A stretch of DNA of 64,000 nt, from contig CAISYC010000058.1 of assembly GCA_903889565.1 (NCBI GenBank), forward strand, positions 21,177-85,176, given 5' to 3'. This DNA is from an uncultured beta proteobacterium (GTDB lineage: Bacteria; Pseudomonadota; Gammaproteobacteria; Burkholderiales; SG8-41). The first letter of the stretch is position 1. Each line of letters starts with the position of its first letter. Below the pieces are notes generated by a model. It was not told the origin of the DNA. It saw nothing but the letters and a program-made list of their open reading frames with translations, and made no database searches. This document shows positions 8,323 to 17,182 of the stretch, piece after piece. The position numbers and the translations under genes were made by a program.

Positions 8323-9204
8323 ATGGGCGTGCTTGTCAATTTTTCTCCTGAAATCCGCGACTGGATTCTGCACAATCTCGACCGCGGTTGCGCCGGTGCT
8401 GACCTTGTCGAGAGCATGATTTCGCACAACTTCGAGCCGGCGATCGCGCGCGGACTGGTCGATGCCTTCATGCGGGCGCGCCGCGAAGGCGCGGCGCCGC
8501 CGCAGGAGGCGGTGATGATCGAAGACGTTGTTGCAGAATACCGCTACGAAGCTTCGCGCCTCGCGCCGGGCACGGTGATTCACACGGCCGATCGCGAGAT
8601 TGCGGTCTTCGCGCGGCTGGAGCGGCCGGTGATCGCGTTGCTGGGCGGGGTGATGAGCGACGAGGAATGCGAACAACTGATCGAGCTGGCGCGCCCGCGC
8701 CTGCAACCCTCCACCGTGGTCGAGCCATTGACGGGCGAAAACAAGATTGCAACCCACCGCAACAGCGACGGCATGTTTTTCAGGCTCGAAGAAACGCCGC
8801 TGATCGCCCGGCTCGACCGGCGCATCTCCGAACTGATGAACTGTCCGCTCGAAAACGGCGAAGGCCTGCAGGTCTTGCGCTACGGGCCCGGCGCGCAAAA
8901 CACCCCGCATTTCGATTTTCTGATTTCGACGAACGCCGCCAACCGGGAATCAATTGCCCGAAGCGGCCAGCGCATCAGTTCGCTGGTCGTTTATCTCAAC
9001 AATGTTGAAAGCGGCGGCGAGACGGTATTTCCGGAAGCCGGGCTTGCGGTGGCACCGCACCGTGGCAACGCCGTGTATTTCGAGTACAGCAACAGCCGGC
9101 AGGAAGTCGATCACAAATCGGTGCACGCGGGCGGCCCTGTCCACCGGGGCGAAAAATGGGCGGTCACCAAGTGGATGCGCGAACGCCGTTTCATTTCGGC
9201 CTGA
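8323..9204 (+). CDS. Prolyl 4-hydroxylase-like 2-oxoglutarate/Fe(II) dioxygenase
   Basis: This 293-residue soluble enzyme has a C-terminal P4Hc domain (about 100-290). The iron ligands are His196 and Asp198 (PHFDF) and His268 (VHAGGPV); Lys278 (GEKWAVTKW) binds the 2-oxoglutarate carboxylate, so the site is complete. The family hydroxylates prolines in proteins such as EF-Tu. A helical N-terminal region of about 90 residues is extra. I chose ATG 8323, preceded by GGGCGG at proper spacing, over the in-frame GTG at 8317. It follows the kinase by 211 bp, so a shared transcript is possible but unproven. Confidence 0.88.
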   Translation: MGVLVNFSPEIRDWILHNLDRGCAGADLVESMISHNFEPAIARGLVDAFMRARREGAAPPQEAVMIEDVVAEYRYEASRLAPGTVIHTADREIAVFARLERPVIALLGGVMSDEECEQLIELARPRLQPSTVVEPLTGENKIATHRNSDGMFFRLEETPLIARLDRRISELMNCPLENGEGLQVLRYGPGAQNTPHFDFLISTNAANRESIARSGQRISSLVVYLNNVESGGETVFPEAGLAVAPHRGNAVYFEYSNSRQEVDHKSVHAGGPVHRGEKWAVTKWMRERRFISA

Positions 9205-9243
9205 CATCCGGCAACGTGCAGGCTCGGTATCCCGTAGCAAGAC

Positions 9244-9891
9244 CTATTCCCAGGGATTGATCGCGCCCCAGCCTCCATCCGACAAGCGCATGCGCTGCTG
9301 CAGCGGCATGGTGCCCTCGCCCTTGAGCAAGCGGCTGATCATCGGAAACACCTTGCCTATTTCAGGATCGCGGGCCCAGAGTGCGGCTTCAAATTTATAG
9401 GTGTAACTGATCGTGACTTCGATCACCTTGTCCACGTTTGCCGCAGCAGGCGGTTCCCATTTGACGATTCTGCCAAGACTGATTTTCCCGGCGCAAAGAT
9501 CGCCGCGACGGGTCACCGTTGTGCCAACCGGCGACGCGCTTGGTATATCACGTTCAAGGAAATACTTGCGCCCCGCGTCGGTCAACGAATAGCGCGAGAC
9601 TTCAACGGTCACTTCCGTTTCGCCAACTTTGCGCGTCGCGGTGGCAGCGACCGACTCAACAAGGCCAAGCTTTTCGAGCACCGGCATCTGCACGGCGTCC
9701 CTGGTGTGGCCAACGTCGCTTGGGGCGACGTCGATCGGCCAGTCATATTTGCCAAGGCAGAAATCGCCGCGCTGCGCCAGATAGCGCGTCAGGGCAACGC
9801 TAAGCTGTTGCGGATCAGGATCGGTGCCGCCGCAAAATGCCGCACCGGAAAAAAACAGGCCTGCGATGGAAACAACGTGCGCGATTTTCAC
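9244..9891 (-). CDS. Secreted protein of unknown function
   Basis: The start is probably GTG 9891 (with GAGGGG upstream); TTG 9912 is the alternative. The product begins VKIAHVVSIAGLFFSGAAFCGG, a signal peptide, possibly lipoprotein-like around the Cys although the box is not canonical. The mature part of about 190 residues has two similar cysteine phrases, GDFCLGKYDW and GDLCAGKISL, suggesting an internal repeat. Segments such as YSLTDAGRKYFLERD recall winged-helix-like wording but are not diagnostic. I do not recognise the family. It stands just downstream of the di-haem peroxidase on the same strand. Confidence 0.65.
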   Translation of the reverse strand: MKIAHVVSIAGLFFSGAAFCGGTDPDPQQLSVALTRYLAQRGDFCLGKYDWPIDVAPSDVGHTRDAVQMPVLEKLGLVESVAATATRKVGETEVTVEVSRYSLTDAGRKYFLERDIPSASPVGTTVTRRGDLCAGKISLGRIVKWEPPAAANVDKVIEVTISYTYKFEAALWARDPEIGKVFPMISRLLKGEGTMPLQQRMRLSDGGWGAINPWE

Positions 9892-9942
9892 GAAACCCCT
9901 CTTCCGTCCCAAAAGAATTAAAAACGGCCATGGCGGTTTGCA

Positions 9943-11169
9943 TTACTGCGGCGGCTGATAACCGTCGGTCAGCGTGTTGAGGAACGCCTCCAGATCCGCC
10001 AGATCCTGATCGCTCATCGGCGGTTGACTGCCCGCCGCTCTGCCGTCAAGCGGCACCTGCGTATCGATATTGTTGCGATACATCGCCGGCAGATCGTTGA
10101 ATTTCTGCACTACTCCGTTGACGGTCGGATACCACAGTTCAGGATTGGTATCGCGGGTATTGTAAAAACGCAGCGCATCCTTCAGCGACTTGATCTGGCC
10201 GTTGTGGAAAAACACGCTGCGTGTCGCCACGTTGCGCAGCGTCGGCGTCTTGAACATGCCGCAATATTGCGCGCTCGCCGGGCGCGGATGATCGGGCCGG
10301 CTGCAGATTCCCATATCAAATGACACCGGCAGGCCGTTGACGAGACGATTGGCCGGAATGTCGGTGGTATTGCGCGGCACACCGATCGCTTCATAGGAAA
10401 AATCGGTAAACAGCGCGACGCTGCCGTTGGCACCCGCACCGCTGTAGTGGCAGGCGAAGCAATTGCCGCGGTTGGGATCCATGAACACGGCGAGGCCGCG
10501 CGCCTCGGATGCGGTCAGATCGCCGCCGATTTTGTTGCTGTCGTAGAGGTCGAACTTGCTGGTATAGGGGTGAAAGCTGGTGTCTTCCAGCTGATAAGCC
10601 TGCAGCGCCGCCTGAGCGCTGGCGAAAGCGGTCGGCACGTCGCCGAACACGGTGCTGCCGAAGATCTGTTGAAACAGTCCGGCGTATGAAGCGTTCTGAA
10701 TCTTGTTGACCACATCGGCCATGCCGGCGTTGGCCATTTCGTTGAAGGACAGCAGCGGAATCTGCGTCTGCGCCGCGAGCGTCGGCGCGCGGCCATCCTG
10801 GGTAAATCCACCGCCCGGTCCCGGTGCACTGACGCCGTCAGGATTGTCGGCAAGATCGGCGTACGGCGGCGTGTAGTCCTTGTAATTCAGCGACGGCACG
10901 GCGCGGGTGCCCGGTTGATTGAGATTGGGGCCGCCAAGCTGGACGGCAAGCGAATTCGCCGGCGCGTAATGATGCGCTGGATCGTGGCAGGTCGCGCAGG
11001 ACATCTTGCCCGACGCCGAAAGACTGGTGTCAAAAAACAGCATTTTCCCGACCTGTGCGGTCGGACTGAGAGCATTGGCATCGAAGGCGGCACCGCCGAG
11101 CAGGCCGAGCACCATCAATATGTTCATCAGCGGCGAGCTGCGCGGCGCGCGGAGCAATATACGGCACAT
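9943..11169 (-). CDS. Di-haem cytochrome c peroxidase (CCP/MauG family)
   Basis: This periplasmic protein of about 408 residues starts at ATG 11169, followed by a basic stretch and the hydrophobic segment MNILMVLGLLGGAAFDANA. Two CxxCH haem sites are visible: CATCH early, and CFACH at the centre, followed by FSYEAIGVPRN and FKTPTLRNVATRSVFFHNG, family-typical peroxidase wording. These enzymes reduce H2O2 or carry out oxidative modification using a high-potential and a low-potential haem. It lies 136 bp after the large phosphoesterase gene on the same strand, so the two may be co-transcribed. Which protein donates electrons is not known. Confidence 0.9.
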   Translation of the reverse strand: MCRILLRAPRSSPLMNILMVLGLLGGAAFDANALSPTAQVGKMLFFDTSLSASGKMSCATCHDPAHHYAPANSLAVQLGGPNLNQPGTRAVPSLNYKDYTPPYADLADNPDGVSAPGPGGGFTQDGRAPTLAAQTQIPLLSFNEMANAGMADVVNKIQNASYAGLFQQIFGSTVFGDVPTAFASAQAALQAYQLEDTSFHPYTSKFDLYDSNKIGGDLTASEARGLAVFMDPNRGNCFACHYSGAGANGSVALFTDFSYEAIGVPRNTTDIPANRLVNGLPVSFDMGICSRPDHPRPASAQYCGMFKTPTLRNVATRSVFFHNGQIKSLKDALRFYNTRDTNPELWYPTVNGVVQKFNDLPAMYRNNIDTQVPLDGRAAGSQPPMSDQDLADLEAFLNTLTDGYQPPQ

Positions 11170-11304
11170 GTCTATTTCCCAAAAAATACAGGCACGGGTT
11201 CCGGTTGAACGACGAGCAGGGCGAACCGATGAAGATTCGCCCTGTCGCAGCCACAACGAATCGCGGACGCGGGCGGGGATGCTGCCGCCGACCGCTACCG
11301 CGAC

Positions 11305-13515
11305 TTATTTCAGCGACCAGAGGTTGGTCTGGGTCGCATCCGGCCCGACCTGCGGCGATCCGGTCACGTCGGTCGATTGTTTGTGCGTGGTGCCCGCCGG
11401 AAACACATAGGCATGGTTCATCGGACGCACTGAATCGAAATGCGTGTCCGCGCTGCCCTGGAACTCGGGCAGGTTGAGGATGTTTGCCGCAATGAACGAC
11501 TCGGTATATTTCGAGCGGTTCATGTACGAACCGGGCGCCGCCGGATCGGACAGCCCGAACATGTCCTGCAACGTGCGCACGAACGAGAAGTGGCTGTAGT
11601 AATCGCTGTCCACTATCCCCTTGGGCGCATTCGGCTGGTTGGTCAGCACGCCGAATACGCTTTCGCCATGGCCGCGGTTGCCCGACTGGTAGCCGACAAT
11701 CGAAGTATCCGGCGAGAACGAACCGTCCGGATTCTGCTTCAGCGGATTGACCACCACCGGCGTCGAGGCCTTGTCCGAATTCCAGCCGCAACAGGAGTTG
11801 AAGCCCGCGGTCGCAGTGCCTTCGTCGAACATGATGACGATGGCTACGCGCTTGTTCGGGTTGTTCCACAACGGCGACGCCTGGATTTTCTTGATCACGT
11901 TGTCGGTGTAGTTGTCGCCGCGCGTGATATTGGCACTGCCCGTGCAATCGCTTGCCGTGACGTTCGAACCGACGCCGTTGACCTTGCCCTGCAGCGTAAT
12001 GCCGTGCATGTCATCGCACTGATCCGGCACCAGAAAGTTCAGATGGCCGACATCGCCGCTTTGCAGATCGCTGCTGAACTGGTCGATATTGTAGTTCGCG
12101 GGCGGCGTGTATTTCGTCGAACTCAGCAGAACCGCGTCCCACTGGCCGCCGCCGAGCGTGCGGTTGCTGGTGCTGAACTCGACCGCACTGCGCACGTTCT
12201 GGTAGGCCATGCCGGGATGGTGCTTGGTTTTGTAGAGGCTCGCCGGCAGCGGCAGTTGCAGTGCCGGGTTGCCGATCTGCGACGCATTGTTGCCCAGGGT
12301 GCCGGGCGGATAAACATTGTCCAAAGCATACACGCCGGGATCACCCACGCTGTCGGTGCGGAAATCCTGGCCGGGATTCATCGACTCGCTGTAGGTGCGC
12401 CAGGTCATGCCGTTGCTGGTCAGCGCATTGAACAGATTGGATTTGCCGACGATGTTGTGATTGGTCGCCTGATTGCAGGGATTGGTAAAAGGCGAACTTC
12501 CCAGTCCAGGCACGGAATTGGTCGGGATAACGAGATCCTGCAGCGCGTTGGCGCCGGTTGCGCCGCAGTTCCACTGGTTGTCGTCGGTGATGCCGAAGTC
12601 GTCGGCGCCACCGAGTGCGGTGTAGTTCGGCTCGCTGGGGTTGCCGGTGGCGAAATAGCTGACAAACTGGTTGCCGGCATTCAGCCAGCCGTTGATCTTC
12701 GGCGCGTAAACAGAGCCCTTGATCGAACTGGTGGCTTTGTTCTCGAGCATGATGATGAAGATATTGTCGTAGCGCGGAATACCCTCGATGTTCATTGCCG
12801 TCTGCTGGGCCGCCGGTACCGAGGCGACGTCACCACGGTCCGCCATCTTGGCCGCAAAACCGAAGCGGTTGGTGAGGATGACCGATTCCTCCAGCACCGC
12901 GGATTTCGCGACCGGATCGGCGATGGTGTTCGGATCGCTCAGCACCTGGTCGGTAGTCACGCCCAGGCGACTGGCCAGATTCTGCCGCACGGTGTAGAAA
13001 TTGCCCTCGCCGTCTTCCATCATGCGCACCGCCTCGGTGGACAGCGGGGTCACAGCGATATTCGCCGGCACCAGCGGCGAGGTGGTAACCGCCGCGATCT
13101 GGTCGGCGGCGACACGGAACACGTTACGCTGCGTCACGACATGCCCGCCGTTGGTCGAGGCCGTCGAGATTTCCGCGGCCAGCGGGCCGGACGTTTTGCT
13201 CGCGAGCAGGAAGGAACCGTCGCTCTTTGTCATCACGAAAGGTTCACCGCTGTCGCAGGCTGCGTTATCGTTCAGATCGACGCAGACCTTGACCGATTGA
13301 TAGACCGACGCCATCGTGCTCGATGCGTGAGCCGAGGAGGGGTTATCGGAATTGACCGGCGGCATGAAATAGCTGCCGGCGACCACGCCTTTGACCGTCA
13401 TCGTGGCGCTGGACGCGATTCCAGAGTAGGACAGCAGGAGCGCACTGGCCACGGCGGCCGAAAGCGCGGAGGAGCGAAACACGTTACGCGCGGATGCGCA
13501 GGGGATTTTTTTCAT
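11305..13515 (-). CDS. Secreted phosphoesterase (phospholipase C/acid phosphatase-like, alkaline phosphatase superfamily)
   Basis: The protein has 736 residues. A long signal peptide (about 1-37, ending GIASSA) is followed by an N-terminal domain of about 190 residues rich in Ser/Thr, then the catalytic domain. The catalytic domain starts at PRYDNIFIIMLENKA, the metal/nucleophile region of PF04185-type phosphoesterases, and includes VAIVIMFDEGT, NRGHGESVFGVLT and YYSHFSFVRTLQDMFGL. It probably hydrolyses phosphate esters outside the cytoplasm. It is larger than simple acid phosphatases because of the N-terminal domain. AGAATC precedes ATG 13515. It is followed by the di-haem peroxidase on the same strand. 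Confidence 0.88.
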   Translation of the reverse strand: MKKIPCASARNVFRSSALSAAVASALLLSYSGIASSATMTVKGVVAGSYFMPPVNSDNPSSAHASSTMASVYQSVKVCVDLNDNAACDSGEPFVMTKSDGSFLLASKTSGPLAAEISTASTNGGHVVTQRNVFRVAADQIAAVTTSPLVPANIAVTPLSTEAVRMMEDGEGNFYTVRQNLASRLGVTTDQVLSDPNTIADPVAKSAVLEESVILTNRFGFAAKMADRGDVASVPAAQQTAMNIEGIPRYDNIFIIMLENKATSSIKGSVYAPKINGWLNAGNQFVSYFATGNPSEPNYTALGGADDFGITDDNQWNCGATGANALQDLVIPTNSVPGLGSSPFTNPCNQATNHNIVGKSNLFNALTSNGMTWRTYSESMNPGQDFRTDSVGDPGVYALDNVYPPGTLGNNASQIGNPALQLPLPASLYKTKHHPGMAYQNVRSAVEFSTSNRTLGGGQWDAVLLSSTKYTPPANYNIDQFSSDLQSGDVGHLNFLVPDQCDDMHGITLQGKVNGVGSNVTASDCTGSANITRGDNYTDNVIKKIQASPLWNNPNKRVAIVIMFDEGTATAGFNSCCGWNSDKASTPVVVNPLKQNPDGSFSPDTSIVGYQSGNRGHGESVFGVLTNQPNAPKGIVDSDYYSHFSFVRTLQDMFGLSDPAAPGSYMNRSKYTESFIAANILNLPEFQGSADTHFDSVRPMNHAYVFPAGTTHKQSTDVTGSPQVGPDATQTNLWSLK

Positions 13516-13569
13516 AACTGATTCTCCAGATAAGTTTTCCAGGAAACGGGATCGACCGCAATAGACGGT

Positions 13570-14136
13570 TCAGGCCTTGCGGCGGCGCGCGACGCCACCG
13601 AGTAAACCGAGCCCTGCGAGCAGCATCGCGTAGGTTTCCGGCTCCGGAACCGGCGCGGCGACCAATGTCCAGCTCGTCGGAACAGTGGGCTCATAACCGA
13701 ACGGCGCGTTCCCATTCGCATCCGAGCCGTTGAAGTTGATCGCAAGCGTCTGCCCGCCGGTCATGTAGAAATAATTGGTTGCGTCGTACGGATTGTTCGC
13801 GACATCGGCATCGGCAAAAACGAAATTGTTCTGCGTTGCGACGGTGGAAATCACCGGCGCGATCGTATTGTCCCAGTTGCCCGTCGTCGTGTTCCACGCT
13901 TCGATCAGGAGGGGGCCCGCAAACGCGACGCCGTTGAGGAAGACCTGAACGTTGGAAACGTTGTTGATGAACGAGCCGCTCTGGGTACCGATCAGCGAAC
14001 CCGTGACGACGAGCGGATTGCCGTCGCCGGTATTGTTGGTGTTGAAGCTGTAGGAGAAATTGAAGCTGTCCGCATTCGCCGCCAGTGGCGTTAACGCAAG
14101 CGACGCGGAGATGAGTGCCGCCTTGAGGATGTTCAT
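13570..14136 (-). CDS. PEP-CTERM-anchored exported protein
   Basis: This is a 188-residue exported protein. It has an N-terminal signal peptide (MNILKAALISASLALTPLAANA), a beta-rich Asn/Thr-heavy middle, and the C-terminal sorting tag VPEPETYAMLLAGLGLLGGVARRRKA. The tag has the PEP motif, one transmembrane helix and an arginine cluster in order. Exosortase EpsH/XrtA-type enzymes process such proteins in exopolysaccharide-producing Gram-negatives. The body has no recognisable catalytic motif, so a surface or matrix role is likely. It is the only PEP-CTERM gene seen here and no exosortase is in the window. Confidence 0.93.
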   Translation of the reverse strand: MNILKAALISASLALTPLAANADSFNFSYSFNTNNTGDGNPLVVTGSLIGTQSGSFINNVSNVQVFLNGVAFAGPLLIEAWNTTTGNWDNTIAPVISTVATQNNFVFADADVANNPYDATNYFYMTGGQTLAINFNGSDANGNAPFGYEPTVPTSWTLVAAPVPEPETYAMLLAGLGLLGGVARRRKA

Positions 14137-14309
14137 CGTCGTACCCTTTCATTCGCAATGGGGTGGAAATTTATTTCGATCTTTTTTGTCGGCTCAATCT
14201 TTCGAATGAAGGCGACATCGCGAAGTTAAATCAGCGTCGTTTCAATGTGACTTATTCACGGTTTCCGTTTTGTAGTCCATTCGGCCCCTTTCAGCTCTCG
14301 GAACCGACT

Positions 14310-14412
14310 TCTGCAAGTTTGGCGTAAGTCTTTGAAAAGATTTCCCGCATGAATGCGTCATTTTGTAAGTTTGATGTAAGGTTCAAAAAGGCCCTGCGCA
14401 TGAGTACGTCAT
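14310..14412. repeat. Two imperfect tandem ~50-bp repeats upstream of the PEP-CTERM gene
   Basis: Copy one (14310-14361) and copy two (14362-14412) align at roughly 75% identity by eye. Each begins G(C/T)AAGTTTG(G/A)(C/T)GTAAG and ends GCATGA(A/G)T(G/A)CGTCAT. Each copy contains a pair of GTAAG-type half sites one helical turn apart, which looks like a binding site for a dimeric regulator. The 630-bp gap 14137-14765 otherwise holds only the kinase remnant at 14593-14706 and no complete gene. Confidence 0.6.
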
Positions 14413-14592
14413 ACATGCGCGGGCCGCGGGCGCGTACTTGCCGCGACGGCGTAGCGCGACCGGTTTGCAGCGCTCGAATTTGTTGTGCGGCAGGAATGCC
14501 CAGAGTGTTCGGATTCCATCCGCATCAAGCCGGGATGAAACGAGTCAGCCGGTTGGAATTTTTTTACTCAACGGGAAAACAACTCCCCGCAA

Positions 14593-14706
14593 ATGGCGGA
14601 GGCGGGGCAGGCGTTCGCACGATCGCGTTTGATGCGCGCGTTGCTCAACACGCTGGTGGACCGGCTGGCGTTCGCCGACAGCCGGATTTCGCGGGTGATC
14701 AGCTAG
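14593..14706 (+). pseudogene. Remnant of a second kinase-cNMP gene (3' end only)
   Basis: In frame, this stretch encodes a 37-residue tail homologous to the last residues of the kinase at 6828-8111, including AFARSRLMRALLNTL and ending ISRVIS with the same stop. The final 67 bp (14642-14708) are identical to 8047-8113, while the bases before that differ at many positions. No kinase or upstream cNMP domain is recognisable. It appears to be a decayed paralogue or a recombination scar, probably not expressed as a useful protein. Confidence 0.7.
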
Positions 14707-14765
14707 CCCGTCAGCAACCGCGTTTTGCGCGCGCGACTGCTGTTGCTGCGCGGCAGGCAGCGCCG

Positions 14766-16928
14766 CTAATTCGGCATCAGACGGGAACCGGGGCTGACCC
14801 GCGCAGCGAGACCGGCGACGGTTTTCAGAATCGCCACTTCGTCACCCATGATGCGGACGGCCTCGTTCAACAAAACATCCTTGGCATTTTTCCGCGCTTT
14901 CTCGGCGGCCAGTTCCTTCGCCAGCCCGCGTTCGTCGGCCTGCAGGCCGTCGTCGCGGCGCGGCGCGGCGTCGGCCGCGCTTTCAGCCGCGCCGCGTTCG
15001 GCGCTGCGCTGCGCTTCGCGCAACTTGAGCCGCGCGTCCTCTGCATCGCGCTCCTTGCGCCGCACTGCCTCGTTCAGTGACAGCAGGTTTTTTTCGCGCA
15101 GGCGTTTGAATTCGGCGATGTCTTCCTGCAGGTCCTGGAAATCGCGGTCCTTCTTCACGCGGGCCTCATGCCGCGCCGACAGCAGCGGCAGCAAACCCTT
15201 CAGATCGCCGGCGGGCGCATAGTCGGCGGGCTTGATTTGCACCCAGGGCAATGCGTTATCGAAACCGGATTCGCCGAGGTTTTCCGCATCGGCCAAGCTG
15301 GGGAAGGCAATGTCCGGGGTCACACCGCGCAATTGGGTGGTGCCGCCGTTGACCCGGAAAAACTGCGCCACGGTCATCTTGAGTTCGCCGAATTTCGGCT
15401 TGTCGTTTTTCGCGAGCTGATCGAGATCGATCATGGTTTGCACCGTGCCTTTGCCGAAGCTCGGTTCGCCGATAATCACGCCGCGGCCGTAATCCTGAAT
15501 GGCGGCGGCAAAAATCTCCGACGCCGAAGCCGAACTGCGATTGATCAGCACGCCCAGCGGCCCGTCCCATGCGACGCCGGCCTGGGTGTCGCTGCCCGTC
15601 GTAATCTCGCCGCCGGCATTGCGCTGCTGCACCACCGGCCCCTTGTCGATGAACAGCCCGGTCAGCTCGATCGCCTCCATCAGCGATCCGCCGCCGTTGT
15701 TGCGCAAATCGATCAGCAGGCCGTCGACCTTTTCCTTGCGCAGCTCGTCGAGCAGACGGGCCACGTCACGCGTCGCGCTTTTGAAATTCGGCAGGCCTTT
15801 TTGCCTGGCTTCGAAATCCTCGTAGAAAGTCGGCAGCGAAATGACGCCAATGCGGCGGGTATTCCTGCCGTCGGTTACGGACTGGATCGATTTCTTGGCG
15901 GCCTGCTCTTCCAGACTGATTTTTTTGCGAACGAGTGTAACCAGCTTGTGTTGGCCATCCGGCCCGCTGTCGGCCGGCAGGATGTCGAGGACGACGACGG
16001 AGTCGGCGGCGCCGCGAATGATGGCAACGGTGTCGTCGAGGCGCCAGCCCATGACGTCAACCATGACGCCGCCCTCGCCCTGCGCCACGCCGACGATGCG
16101 GTCGCCGACCTTCAGTTCGCCGGACAGGCCCGCGGGCCCGCCCGCGACCAGTTCGCGGATGGTTGTGTATTCGTCGATCTCCGCCAGCACCGCGCCGATG
16201 CCGACCAGCGAGAGGCGCATCGAAATATCGAAATCCTCGGCCTGCCGCGGTCCCATGTAGTTGGTATGGGGCTCAATCGCCATGGTGTAGGCGTTCATGT
16301 AAGTCTGAAAAGCGTCCGCGCTTTTGAGCTGGCCGATGCGTTTGACGAAATTCGCGTAGCGCTTGTCGAGTACTTCAACGATGTTGGCGTCGTCCTTCCC
16401 GGCGAGTTTGAGCCTGAGCCAGTCGTTCTTGACGCGCTTGCGCCACAAATCGAGCATTTCAGATTCGGTTTTCGGCCACGCCGCCTTGTCGCGCACGAAC
16501 TGATAGCTTTCGTTATCCTGGAAATCGAAACCCTTTTTGAGCAGCCCGCGGGCGTAAGCGAAACGCTCGGTCACGCGCTGCTCGTACAAATTGAAAATCG
16601 CAAACGGAATCGTCAGGTCTTCCTTGCGGATGGCGTCGTCGAGCCTACTGCGATCGGCGGCCAGGCGGTCGATATCGGATTGCACGAAAAAGAGTTTCTC
16701 GGCATCGAGCGATTTCAGGTATTGATCGAACACCCGCTCGGACAGCGCGTCGTCGATGGCGACCTTCTTGTAATGGAATCGCGCCAGCACCTCGGCCGCC
16801 AGATGTGAGGCCTGCGCCTCCTGCTGATCCGGCGCCAGCTCCGGCGGATGCAGGGTCGCGGTGTCGGGCGCAGCGCCCTGCGCCGCGGTTGCCAGCGCGA
16901 AGACGATCCACAACAGTTTCTGTTTCAT
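14766..16928 (-). CDS. prc: Carboxy-terminal processing protease Prc (S41A, tail-specific protease)
   Basis: This 720-residue periplasmic protease is somewhat longer than E. coli Prc (682). Order: signal peptide (about 1-18), N-terminal helical domain, PDZ domain around 250-330 (GIGAVL, LVAGGPAGLSGELKVGDRIVGV), then the S41 core. The core shows DLRNNGGGSL, the nucleophile region INRSSASASEIFA, and the catalytic Lys in GEPSFGKGTVQ, all as in Prc. A Lys/Arg/Glu-rich helical tail follows. It trims or degrades envelope proteins, including penicillin-binding protein precursors and cell wall hydrolases. The gene stands alone, with its 3' end next to the kinase remnant. Confidence 0.95.
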   Translation of the reverse strand: MKQKLLWIVFALATAAQGAAPDTATLHPPELAPDQQEAQASHLAAEVLARFHYKKVAIDDALSERVFDQYLKSLDAEKLFFVQSDIDRLAADRSRLDDAIRKEDLTIPFAIFNLYEQRVTERFAYARGLLKKGFDFQDNESYQFVRDKAAWPKTESEMLDLWRKRVKNDWLRLKLAGKDDANIVEVLDKRYANFVKRIGQLKSADAFQTYMNAYTMAIEPHTNYMGPRQAEDFDISMRLSLVGIGAVLAEIDEYTTIRELVAGGPAGLSGELKVGDRIVGVAQGEGGVMVDVMGWRLDDTVAIIRGAADSVVVLDILPADSGPDGQHKLVTLVRKKISLEEQAAKKSIQSVTDGRNTRRIGVISLPTFYEDFEARQKGLPNFKSATRDVARLLDELRKEKVDGLLIDLRNNGGGSLMEAIELTGLFIDKGPVVQQRNAGGEITTGSDTQAGVAWDGPLGVLINRSSASASEIFAAAIQDYGRGVIIGEPSFGKGTVQTMIDLDQLAKNDKPKFGELKMTVAQFFRVNGGTTQLRGVTPDIAFPSLADAENLGESGFDNALPWVQIKPADYAPAGDLKGLLPLLSARHEARVKKDRDFQDLQEDIAEFKRLREKNLLSLNEAVRRKERDAEDARLKLREAQRSAERGAAESAADAAPRRDDGLQADERGLAKELAAEKARKNAKDVLLNEAVRIMGDEVAILKTVAGLAARVSPGSRLMPN

Positions 16929-17182
16929 GTGTGCTCCATTTCAAGACGCCCGCTTGCGCCGCCGGCATCGCGTACCTGCTGCAAGGGACCGGGAGTTCAG
17001 TGGCGCGCGTCCAAACGCTTATGCGGGGTCAGCCATACTAACATCGCGCACAGCCGCGAAATCGTAACGACATGTAAATGTCGCCGTGCAGGGCCGCGTT
17101 GGCCTGGCGCGGGTATGCCCTGCAATGCCGGGCGGACGGGTTCAGGGGTCAGTCAACCCGCCGCCGCGGCACGCTTGCCCAA

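Noticed and set aside
11440..13521. A 693-codon plus-strand open frame
   Set aside because: Antisense to the phosphoesterase, with no recognisable domain and arginine/histidine-rich shadow composition.
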